A DNA stretch of 37,388 nt from Streptomyces aurantiacus. Its GTDB lineage: Bacteria; Actinomycetota; Actinomycetes; Streptomycetales; Streptomycetaceae. Below are positions 1 to 6,835 of this stretch, piece after piece. The notes under the pieces are model-generated. The model was not told the origin of the DNA and ran no database searches. It was given only the letters and a program-made list of their open reading frames with translations. Location of the stretch: the NCBI RefSeq assembly GCF_001418335.1, contig NZ_LIPP01000014.1, positions 1 to 37,388 of the forward strand. Reading direction: 5' to 3'. The stretch's first letter is position 1. Every line of letters starts with the position of its first letter. Made by a program: the position numbers and the translations under genes.

Positions 1-45
1 AAGACGGTCTGGGCGGAGGTGCCGACGGGCGACGTTGCGACGTGA

Positions 46-90
46 CTCGACTCGACTCGACTCGACCCGACTCGATTGGACTTGGCTCGA
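46..90. repeat. CTCGA pentamer tandem repeat
   Basis: Nine consecutive pentamers: four perfect CTCGA units, then CCCGA, CTCGA, TTGGA, CTTGG and a final CTCGA. The array decays toward the right. No gene reads through it convincingly. Such short tandem arrays can vary in copy number by slippage, but nothing here indicates a function. Confidence 0.7.
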
Positions 91-239
91 CGAGCAGTGA
101 CACAGCGGAGAAAGGGGCGGCTGTGCACCTGCCGGACGAGGGCAAGTGCGCGCCGGTCTTGAGGACGTGCTGGGCGACAGTCGACCACGAGCCGGGCCCA
201 GAAGGGACGTTGAGGCGGCCTCGCGCAGCGATCTCGGGT

Positions 240-686
240 TCAGTCCTGCGGAGTGAGCAGAACGATCGGGATTTCGCGGTCGGTCTTCTGCGTGTACTCG
301 TCGTACAGCGGGAAGATACGGGCCATCTGGAGCCAGAGGGGCCCGCGTTCGGCCGCGGTGGCGACCCGGGCGCGAGCGGTGAAGCGACGGCTGCCGACCT
401 GCACCCCGACACTCGGTTCCGCATGGAGGTTCTCGAACCATGCCGGATGCTCGTCGGCGCCACCGTTGGAGGCGACGACGATGAAGTCCTCGCCCGCGGT
501 GCCGTAGATCAGGCAGGTGCGGCGCGCGATGCCGGTCCTGCGTCCGGTCGTGGCGAGCACGAGCATGGAGACGCCGTTCGACTCGTGTCCCTCGGCGCCA
601 CCCGAGGACAGATACGTACGGGTCTGCTCAGCGACCCAGTCCGCTTGCGAGTCGGTGGCGTGGTCGAGGTCATCGGCGACAGCCAT
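240..686 (-). CDS. F420-type (DUF385) nitroreductase-family oxidoreductase
   Basis: A 148-aa protein resembling deazaflavin-dependent nitroreductase family proteins (DUF385), which have a split beta-barrel fold and bind cofactor F420. Visible family features are the stretch MLVLATTGRRTGIARRTCLI, the following IVVASNGGADEHPAWFENL segment (the usual 'G...PxWxxNL' motif) and the beta-rich C-terminus. The start at 686 is preferred over an upstream in-frame start at 737 because AAAGGA lies about eight bases before it. F420 is abundant in Streptomyces, so the family fits the host. The substrate cannot be predicted. No operon partner is visible. Confidence 0.8.
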   Translation of the reverse strand: MAVADDLDHATDSQADWVAEQTRTYLSSGGAEGHESNGVSMLVLATTGRRTGIARRTCLIYGTAGEDFIVVASNGGADEHPAWFENLHAEPSVGVQVGSRRFTARARVATAAERGPLWLQMARIFPLYDEYTQKTDREIPIVLLTPQD

Positions 687-797
687 GACAAATGGTCCTT
701 TCTGGTATGCAGCTCTGGTACGGCCTGTCGTGGCCACTCGTGCCCCTGGGACGGAGCCGGCACAACATTCTCGACACCGCCACGCCTGTGACGACAG

Positions 798-910
798 TCA
801 CATCTGGAGTCGGCCGACCAGTTCCCTGAGCCGGTCCAGGTCCCGGCCGCGCTTGAGGCGAAGCGCCTCATTGACGTGTTCTCGCGTGCGCCGGCGACAA
901 ATGTGGCGGT
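798..910 (-). pseudogene. Possible remnant of a VapB-type antitoxin C-terminus
   Basis: Reading leftward, about 30 codons end in TGA at 798-800 and encode TREHVNEALRLKRGRDLD followed by RLRELVGRLQM. This resembles the 'T...VNEALR' helix that follows the ribbon-helix-helix of some VapB antitoxins. The upstream part of the frame is Arg-rich and shows no start or first strand of the fold, so if the match is real the gene is truncated or frameshifted. No PIN-domain toxin is nearby. The match is short and could be chance. Confidence 0.25.
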
Positions 911-1052
911 GTCCGCGGAACCGAAGCCGGCGAATCGCCGCTGCTCGGAGCGGTGGTTCCGCCTGAAGTGTGACCGCCGCGCGCCCAACTGCGGTCGTGG
1001 TCGACTATCTCTCCGACCGGCACACAAAAACCTGTGTCGGCCGGAGTAGACA

Positions 1053-1320
1053 TTGGCCGGTGGCGTGGTTATGGTTTCTCTCGTAGCCGAGATCAGCAGA
1101 GCCCGGCAGAGACGAACTGCCGGGCAGCAGTACACGCAAGCGCATTACGCAGGACGGTGCGGTGGTGGAGTTCCGAAGCCAGAGCGGTGCAGGACGGCGA
1201 CGGGGCTGACGACCGGACCGGGTGGCCCGCAGTTATCAGGGGCTGCCGTTTTCAGCAGTACCGCAGTTAACGCAGGAGCAGTACCTCGGTGAAGGCGTCG
1301 GCTGCGGGCGCGCGCACCGG
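1053..1320 (+). pseudogene. Frameshifted remnant of a short unknown ORF
   Basis: Frame 0 from 1053 reads VVMVSLVAEI, and about 35 codons later PKPERCRTATGLT. The frame then degrades at about 1210. Skipping one base at that point (within ctgacgaccgg) continues as [13 protein letters not shown] and [20 protein letters not shown], ending at TAG. The joined reading looks more protein-like than either frame alone, which suggests a one-base insertion in an old gene. I do not recognise the family. No clear ribosome site precedes it. Confidence 0.3.
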
Positions 1321-1455
1321 GAGGTTCGGTAGTGGGGTTCTAAGCCAGAACAGACGCAGGAAGGGCGACGGGGCTGGCTGCCGAAGGTGGCGCTACAGCA
1401 GGCCACGAGCACTCGCATCACCAGCAGTACGCAGTTCCGCAAAAGTAAGTAATAG
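1157..1455 (+). repeat. Diverged direct duplication, period about 168 bp
   Basis: Segment 1161-1208 (ggtggtggagttccgaagcc onward) matches 1328-1376 (ggtagtggggttctaagcc onward) with roughly 80% identity and one indel, sharing the run GGCGACGGGGCTG. Further on, CAGCAGTA at 1253 recurs at 1422. The spacings of 167 and 169 bp agree, so this is one tandem duplication that has diverged rather than isolated matches. The first copy lies in the decayed ORF at 1053-1320. Confidence 0.55.
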
Positions 1456-1662
1456 ATCCCAGAGGGAAGAACGGAGGAGCCGAGCGCCATCAGGATCGCC
1501 CGGGCGTTGGTCTTGAGCCCGGGTACCGCAGGACATCGACAGTGAGGTGGTCTCCGGTCAAGCAACCGCGATCCCCGCATTCCCCACCCTCTCCCGGGTG
1601 GGCAGGCGGATACAGAAGGTCGGCGCAGTACGAGGGCCGGCAGATGGTGTAGCAGTTCCTTC

Positions 1663-1695
1663 GGGGCCTGGGTGCCAGTACGGCACCCAGGCCCC
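1663..1695. terminator. Perfect 14-bp stem hairpin
   Basis: GGGGCCTGGGTGCC, loop AGTAC, then the exact complement GGCACCCAGGCCCC. There is no T-tract on either side, but Streptomyces terminators often lack one. The hairpin can act in either direction. No intact gene is adjacent, so its original client is unclear. Confidence 0.6.
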
Positions 1696-1792
1696 TCCAC
1701 GTGTGCGGGCGCCAAGCCCGAGCAGGTCTCCGGCGAGTCCGTGATCATCGACCGTCGTACCTACCCCGCCGAACAGGCTGGCCAGGTCATCA

Positions 1793-1825
1793 CACACCAG
1801 GACCACACCAGGACCACACCAGGAC
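1793..1825. repeat. Three exact 11-bp tandem repeats
   Basis: Three perfect head-to-tail copies of CACCAGGACCA (phase arbitrary; unit CACACCAGGAC from 1793). They lie in gene-poor sequence and have no identified role. Confidence 0.7.
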
Positions 1826-2083
1826 CGCCGTGGTCTCAGCGTCGGTGTATTCCTCCGGGCCATGGCCCAGCTCGGATTTACCTGCCGCGCTCTACTTCGG
1901 GCCGCCGCCGCGCCCACGCGCGTTCTCAACCGGTTCCAACAGGTTTCGCGATGCTCGAAGCCCGTGCGGCCGTCTGACCGACAGGCAGACACGAGCAGCC
2001 ACCAGTACACGAGTGAGGATCCGACCGGGACACGCCGGTCGAACCCTCACCGCGTACCGAAACTTCCTCGGCACGACCGCAAA

Positions 2084-2443
2084 TCAATGATCGGAGTAGC
2101 TGAAGTCGCCGATGGTCCAGGCGCTCACGTCCTCGATCGCCACGCGGTACATCCCACCCGTCTCCGGGATCCCCACCGCGCCCTGCAGAATTCGCGCCAC
2201 ATGGAAATGCAGATGCGTGGGCGGTCCCTCCTTGCCCGTCACAGCCGTGAAGACGGCGGAGAAATTGCTCAGGCGTGCCGAGGCCGCCAGCACCTCCGAC
2301 ACCCGCTCCCTCCACACGGCTTCGGGAGCCAGGCGACCCGTGATGACAGCACCACCGGCGACCACGGTCAGAGACATCTGATTGCTGCGCCCGGACTCCA
2401 CCAGGGCGGCGACCTCAACAAGCAGCTCGTCAAGCTTCGACAT
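2084..2443 (-). CDS. Small protein resembling gas-vesicle accessory GvpU
   Basis: A 119-aa acidic protein. The segment MSLTVVAGGAVITGRLAPEA (residues about 23-42) followed by a helix (WRERVSEVLAAS) resembles the 'LTL.V.G..ISG.L....' opening of GvpU-like proteins, which are predicted to be small beta-rich folds. The middle and C-terminus (THLHFHVARILQG, MYRVAIEDVSAWTIGDFSY) fit a second beta-meander. No other gvp gene is in the window, so a gas-vesicle role is not implied. There is no ribosome site, but a TAGAAT box eight bases upstream of the ATG would give a leaderless transcript. The coding bias is good. The GvpU assignment is tentative. Confidence 0.7.
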   Translation of the reverse strand: MSKLDELLVEVAALVESGRSNQMSLTVVAGGAVITGRLAPEAVWRERVSEVLAASARLSNFSAVFTAVTGKEGPPTHLHFHVARILQGAVGIPETGGMYRVAIEDVSAWTIGDFSYSDH

Positions 2444-2451
2444 GAGACACG

Positions 2452-2457
2452 ATTCTA
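2452..2457 (-). promoter_or_regulatory. Putative -10 box (TAGAAT) for a leaderless transcript
   Basis: On the minus strand TAGAAT ends eight bases before the ATG at 2443, so transcription would begin at or next to the start codon. This matches the lack of a ribosome site for the gene. The -35 region is not convincing. Confidence 0.35.
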
Positions 2458-2781
2458 ATCACCGGCCATCCGTTCACCGGCGGTTCTCTGTCCGGCCGTG
2501 TGATCGGTGGAGCGCGAACAGGGATTCGCTTCGGGTGAGTTGTTCGGTGTGGAGCCATGGAACAAGGGCCTTCCAGCACCACTGCCACCCGCCGGTCACC
2601 CAGCCCATCGGATCCCGCGTCCAGGACTGTCGGCGACGCTTGAATAGCGAGCCGGTTCCGGCGGCGATGAGCGATGCCTGCTCCCTCGTGGCCGGTCAGG
2701 GAGAGACATGAACCGGCGGCTTGGGTGTGATTGGGCGCGCTCGGAGGGGTCGGGCTCCTCAGGTGTTCCGTCAGCTCTCCT
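2458..2781. other. Gene-free stretch left of the tRNA scar
   Basis: Frames are open on both strands here, but none has a ribosome site, a plausible composition or a recognisable motif. I see no gene or RNA in this stretch. Confidence 0.4.
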
Positions 2782-2812
2782 TTGGGAGTCGAATTCCGAA
2801 CTTGACTCCCAA
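2782..2812. terminator. Inverted repeat, 9-bp perfect stem
   Basis: TTGGGAGTC, 13-base spacer, GACTCCCAA. It sits between the gene-free stretch and the tRNA-Pro fragment. It may be a second terminator or a protein-binding site. Confidence 0.45.
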
Positions 2813-2841
2813 GCGGCACCCAAGACGCCCGCACAACCACT

Positions 2842-2876
2842 CAGGGGCCCGACCCGCACTGCGGATCAGGCCCCTG
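2842..2876 (-). terminator. Hairpin just 3' of the tRNA-Pro fragment
   Basis: CAGGGGCC and GGCCCCTG form the outer stem. An inner CCGCA/TGCGG stem extends it. It starts 17 bases beyond the 3' end of the tRNA-Pro fragment, in the tRNA's direction. This is where a tRNA transcript would end, so it is probably the original tRNA terminator left in place when the locus was split. Confidence 0.6.
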
Positions 2877-2892
2877 ACCTGGTACTTCACTG

Positions 2893-2934
2893 TCGGGGTG
2901 GCGGGATTTGAACCCACGACCTCTTCGTCCCGAA
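2893..2934 (-). other. 3' fragment of tRNA-Pro(CGG): attachment-site scar
   Basis: Read on the minus strand, this is the anticodon loop TTCGGGA (anticodon CGG), the 3' anticodon strand CGAAG, variable loop AGGTC, T arm GTGGG-TTCAAAT-CCCGC, 3' acceptor strand CACCCCG and discriminator A. The T stem pairs fully with one T-G pair. On the 5' side the match stops exactly at the anticodon loop: the expected CTTCG strand is replaced by CCTCA, and no D arm follows. A tRNA truncated at the anticodon loop is the usual product of integration by a tyrosine recombinase that uses the tRNA 3' half as attB. By geometry the inserted element lies to the right of 2934. Confidence 0.75.
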
Positions 2935-3026
2935 TGAGGTTCGGGCGTGATCGACACCTGCCTGTTTTCTGTTTGCGCAGGTCAGGGTGTTGGTATCGAC
3001 TGGTGTGGCGCGGTCTCGGAGGGGCT

Positions 3027-3058
3027 CTGGGAGAAGATCTTCTCCCAGATTTCTCCCA
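3027..3058. repeat. Clustered TTCTCCCA octamers (possible integrase arm sites)
   Basis: A perfect 22-bp palindrome at 3027-3048 (CTGGGAGAAGA and its complement) is followed by a further copy of its right half. The octamer occurs as TGGGAGAA at 3028-3035 and as TTCTCCCA at 3040-3047 and 3051-3058. The last two are in direct orientation, 11 bp (one helical turn) apart. The cluster lies about 100 bp inside the element side of the tRNA scar, where tyrosine integrases bind arm-type sites. Confidence 0.55.
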
Positions 3059-3142
3059 CTGGTCGAGCGGCGGGGCTGCGAGCGCTTCTGCTCGTCGCGT
3101 TGCGCGCGGGAATTTGCATGGGTGCGGTGTCACTCTCGGCAG

Positions 3143-5086
3143 TCACTTTGAGTTCGGCGGTGTCGGCCAGTCCGTTTCTTTTGCGGCAGCATCGAGGACG
3201 TCTCCGAGTCGTAGCCACGCCGTCGGTCCGGAGTATGAGGCCGGACTGGCGGCGAAGCGAGACCACGCTTCGCCGCTGTCGCCGAGCGCGGCCAGCACGA
3301 CCGATGCCACGGCCTCGTGGGCCGTTCCGTAACGAGGGCCGCCGACGGTCAGGGCTGTCCACGCCGGCAAGGCGCGGACCAGTTCCGGTGTGAGGTCGGG
3401 AAGTGCCAAGACCTGGCGGGTCCATGCCTCCCTCAAGTGGGGCCCACCGCCGAGACGCTTTCGGAGGTCCGTGGTGATCTGGGCCAGCGCTGCCTCCGGG
3501 GAGGAATGGCCTGACAGGACCTCTGAGAAGGACGGCTTCGACCGGTACGAGCTGGTGGCGAAGGACAGCAGCGCGAGTTCCACGAGGGCGTCGTCTCCGG
3601 CATGTCGGGTCAGGTAGTCGCCGAGGACCTCGTCGGAGGCGCGGGCCAGTTCGCGGGCAGTGACCTGATCGGGGTCTCCGAGTGCCGAGCCGCGTGATAC
3701 CGCGGCAGGGTCACCCAGGATGCGCTCGATTGCCGTGCGAAGCTCGGCGAGCCGTTGGTCACCCTGCTGCGTCTTGTAGTCGAGGTGTTCCCATGGGCTG
3801 CGTGAGCTGGGACGGACGTGCCGGATCACGGCACGGGCTTTCTCTTTCACTTCCTCCGTCACGTGCGGTAGGTGCAGCAGTGCCGCATGCAGCCAGCGCA
3901 GATCTCGGGGGCTCGGGCGGAGGGGGCCCGGGTCGGGCTCCCACAGGTGAAGGGCCTTGACGGCCGTGGCTGCGAAGCGTCCGCCGAGGGTGGCGAGCAG
4001 TTTCTCGGATGCCAGCCAGTCGCGCGACTTGCCATAGGGGGTCTTTGCTTCGGAGGGGGTGAGGATGTAGCGCCAGGAACCGTCCGCTCTGGATGCGACC
4101 CAGGAGGCTGCCGCACGCAACCCGTACTTTCGGATGCCGGCAACGTCGTTGAAGTAGTCCTCGGTGCGCTCGCGCGCCTCGGGCTTCAGCGCGTCGAGCT
4201 CGACTGCGATCCGGGAACGGGCCTCGTACTCGGGGATGCCGTCCCGCAGCATCCCGCACAGGCGGGTGATCAGGTCGCTGACGGCGAAGCCGGCCAAGTC
4301 CTCGGAGGCCATCTCTTCCAGCAAGGACGGCTCAACGTCCCACGGGACGGTGCCGAGGAGGTGATCACGGATGGTCGTCCTGGAACGGCTGTCCGGCGCC
4401 CAGTCGATCAGTTGGTGATGGCGGCCGGTCTGCATGGTCACGATGTGTTCCCACGTGCCCTCCCAGGCTTTCCGGGCTTCCCAGAACCTGTCGTAGCGCG
4501 TGAGGTCGCCGTCTTCTTCGGATTCGTCCTCGGCGGGGAGTTGAGGAAACTCGGGGAGGAGGCCGAGAGCGGCGAAGAACACGGCGTCGTGCAGACGGGG
4601 TTCGCGCAGGATCAGCTGTGAGACACAGGGCTCTTCCAGCAACTCCGGGGTCATCGGCTGTCTGTGTGGGCAACGGTCCTTCAGCTCGGACACCACAGCC
4701 GCGGCCAGTGCTTCACCACAGCCTTCGTGACCGAGAGCGCCCAGTTGCGCGACGGTGCAGCGGCGTAGGGCCTCCTCACGCAGCGAATCCGGGCACGACG
4801 GATGCGTGAGCGCCACGCGGGCGAGGGACAGAGGGGAGCCACCGTAGGGCTGGACTTCCTCCTTCAGACCACTGTCCGCCGCGGCCTTGAGCATCCACTC
4901 CGGAGCCGAGCCGCTGAGCGCGCCACGGAGCAGCGCCAGCAGGAGATCGTCGCGATGGGTTCCTTCCGGCAGGTCTCGGGCCTTCTCCAGTGCCATGCGG
5001 ATCGGCGGTGAGCCGGGACCCGCCTCCGCGGCGATGGCAAGCAGAAATTCGACGGGTAGCCCGGAGCGCGGCTCGTCAGTGGTCAT
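3143..5086 (-). CDS. Large hypothetical protein, probably all-helical
   Basis: A 647-aa protein of unknown family. The start at 5086 (MTTDEPRSGL) has GGGGGGAC just upstream and is preferred over the further in-frame start at 5224, whose extra 46 residues look non-coding. No signal peptide, membrane segment or catalytic motif is evident. The sequence is rich in Leu, Ala and Glu and reads as repeated helical hairpins (for example PEWMLKAAADSGL, DSLREEALRRCTVAQLGALG, DDALVELALLSFATSSYRS). This suggests a HEAT-like or other helical scaffold. It is the first gene inside the presumed element and is transcribed toward the tRNA scar, divergent from the gene at 5273. Confidence 0.75.
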   Translation of the reverse strand: MTTDEPRSGLPVEFLLAIAAEAGPGSPPIRMALEKARDLPEGTHRDDLLLALLRGALSGSAPEWMLKAAADSGLKEEVQPYGGSPLSLARVALTHPSCPDSLREEALRRCTVAQLGALGHEGCGEALAAAVVSELKDRCPHRQPMTPELLEEPCVSQLILREPRLHDAVFFAALGLLPEFPQLPAEDESEEDGDLTRYDRFWEARKAWEGTWEHIVTMQTGRHHQLIDWAPDSRSRTTIRDHLLGTVPWDVEPSLLEEMASEDLAGFAVSDLITRLCGMLRDGIPEYEARSRIAVELDALKPEARERTEDYFNDVAGIRKYGLRAAASWVASRADGSWRYILTPSEAKTPYGKSRDWLASEKLLATLGGRFAATAVKALHLWEPDPGPLRPSPRDLRWLHAALLHLPHVTEEVKEKARAVIRHVRPSSRSPWEHLDYKTQQGDQRLAELRTAIERILGDPAAVSRGSALGDPDQVTARELARASDEVLGDYLTRHAGDDALVELALLSFATSSYRSKPSFSEVLSGHSSPEAALAQITTDLRKRLGGGPHLREAWTRQVLALPDLTPELVRALPAWTALTVGGPRYGTAHEAVASVVLAALGDSGEAWSRFAASPASYSGPTAWLRLGDVLDAAAKETDWPTPPNSK

Positions 5087-5272
5087 GCAGTCCCCCCACG
5101 GTTTGTCATGGCTGCGGTGCCTATGGTGGCCCACGCCACTGACATCCGTGCGGTGACGACCAGAGTTCGGCACGCTGTGGGCCGTTCTACTCCCTCCCGG
5201 TGGCTCGCCGGCGGGCGCTGTCACTCGTACGAGTCATTGCGGACCGCTGGGGTGCGGTGTGGGCTGGGACCT

Positions 5273-6687
5273 ATGCATCGGTGGTCCACCTTGAACGAGC
5301 GGCAGCAGGCACTCCTCGGTCGTCTCGCGGCCGGCGAGGCCCTCGATGCGCACGGCGCGAGTGGGTGGCGTTCGGTATACGCATTGCGGGACCGCGGGCT
5401 GGTGACAGTCAAGCGCGGAGGCGGTGCCGTCGAGGTACGGGTCACACAGGCCGGGAACTTCTACCTTGAACATGGCCGCCATCCGGATCACCCGGCGCAG
5501 GCTGATGACGCGGCGCAGGGTGCAGCTTCGGGCCCGGGAGAGCAGGGCGATGCCGCACAAGATGGTGACGGGACGCGGCCTGCGGCTCGCAGACGGAGTT
5601 CCGTGCCGTACAGCGAGAGACCCGTGGCCCGGGCACGGCGTGCCAAGGCGACTGATCTCGTCGAGCGGCTCATCGCTGAGGGGAGTGTCGTTGTCCCCGA
5701 TCCCGAGGAGACAGAGGTGACGGAGTGGCGGCGCGCCGTCAACTACGCGAAACGGCATGGCCTTGAGCCTCCCGGAAAGCGCATCGAGAAGCGGAGTTAC
5801 GGTCGCCGCGGACTGGAGTTGTACTTGGCATCCGGCCCGCACCCGAACTCGCGAGGGAGGCACCAGACGAGGCGCCACGCGTCAGGGTGCCCACGCAACT
5901 GCGCTCGGCGCACCCGATCGTGGCGGCGCTGAGGGACGACGAGAGGCGTCTGATCATGCCGACGGCGCTCCGCCGCCGGGCGCTTCTACTGTTTCAGGGT
6001 CTGGCTGCCGAAGCGGTACGGCGGGGATACGGAGTACGGGACCGGCCGGGCTGCTCGTGGCGCGTCGGAGAGGTCGACGTGGTCGTCGACGGTTACGCCT
6101 GTGCGGTCATGATCCAGCAGGAGTTCCCCCAGTCCACTGACCCGGAACGGTCTCAAAAGCTCGTCATCGAGCTCGGCTACCCGCGCTCGGACCGGCAGAG
6201 CAGGTGGGGCGATCGCAAGCGGTGGGTGTTGGAGGACGTCCTGGGCGCGGTGCTCCGGGAGATCGAGACCCGGGCTGCGGAAGATGTCCAGCGGAAGGAG
6301 GCTGAGGCGCGGGCCAAGACGGACCGGGAGGTCCGCTGGCGAGCAGCCATGGAGAAGGCAACAGAGCAGGCACTACAGGCCCAACTGGCTGACACGCTCC
6401 GCGAACAGGCCAGCAGTTGGCAGGAGACAACCGCACTGCGTGCGTACTGCGATGCCCTGGAACACCGAATCGCGGAGGAGACCGACGTGGAGGAGCCCCA
6501 AGTCGCCTCAGCGCGACGATGGCTGGCCTGGGCGCGCCGATACACGCAGTCCGTGGACCCGTTGCACCAACTTCCCACCATGCCGGCATCGAAGGAGCCG
6601 GAACCGGAGGATCTGAAGCCGTATTTGAAGGGCTGGAGCCCGTACGGGCCCGACGAGAAGCGCTATGGGTGGGGCGGCACGCGTTGA
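5273..6687 (+). pseudogene. Unknown regulator-like gene split by a -1 frameshift
   Basis: Two adjacent frames read as one protein of about 470 aa. The first (from ATG 5273, weak ribosome site) contains TLNERQQALLGRLAAGEALD and RSVYALRDRGLVTVKRGGG, like a short winged-helix, then a basic VARARRAKATDLVERLIAEG region. It reads correctly to LYLASGPHP at about 5848. From there sense continues one frame back as APELAREAPDEAPRVRVPTQ and LRSAHPIVAALRDDE, then a coiled-coil-like EAEARAKTDREVRWRAAMEK region and an acidic C-terminus ending in GPDEKRYGWGG. Codon bias is strong on both sides of the junction. This suggests a recent one-base deletion (or two-base insertion), a sequencing error, or less likely programmed slippage, as no classic slippery heptamer is seen. 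The domain assignment is my reading; the family is not named. Confidence 0.6.
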
Positions 6688-6835
6688 GCCGTGCACGACG
6701 AAATCTCGACTGAGGCGGTATTCGGTCAATCCTTCACCCATCTCCGCTGGTTGAGTGGATTGTCGCGTTTGCGGTCTGGTGGATCCGGGACTTCACCGTG
6801 AGGATGCCCGCCGTACTGGCGAACGGGGGGCGGGC

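Larger units (their letters stand above)
911..2083. other. 1.2 kb without an intact gene
   Basis: Apart from the decayed ORF at 1053-1320, the diverged duplication at 1157-1455, the hairpin at 1663-1695 and the 11-bp repeats at 1793-1825, I see nothing supportable here. Open frames exist on both strands, but they overlap each other, lack ribosome sites and have low-complexity translations. The segment looks like decaying intergenic DNA. Confidence 0.5.

Noticed and set aside
1793..1825. CRISPR array
   Set aside because: 11-bp head-to-tail repeats have no spacers; no cas gene in the window.
2084..2443. Part of a gas vesicle cluster
   Set aside because: No gvpA, gvpF/L or other gvp gene is present; only a weak GvpU-like pattern in one protein.
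2893..2960. Intact tRNA-Pro gene
   Set aside because: Only the 3' part matches; the 5' anticodon strand, D arm and 5' acceptor strand are absent.
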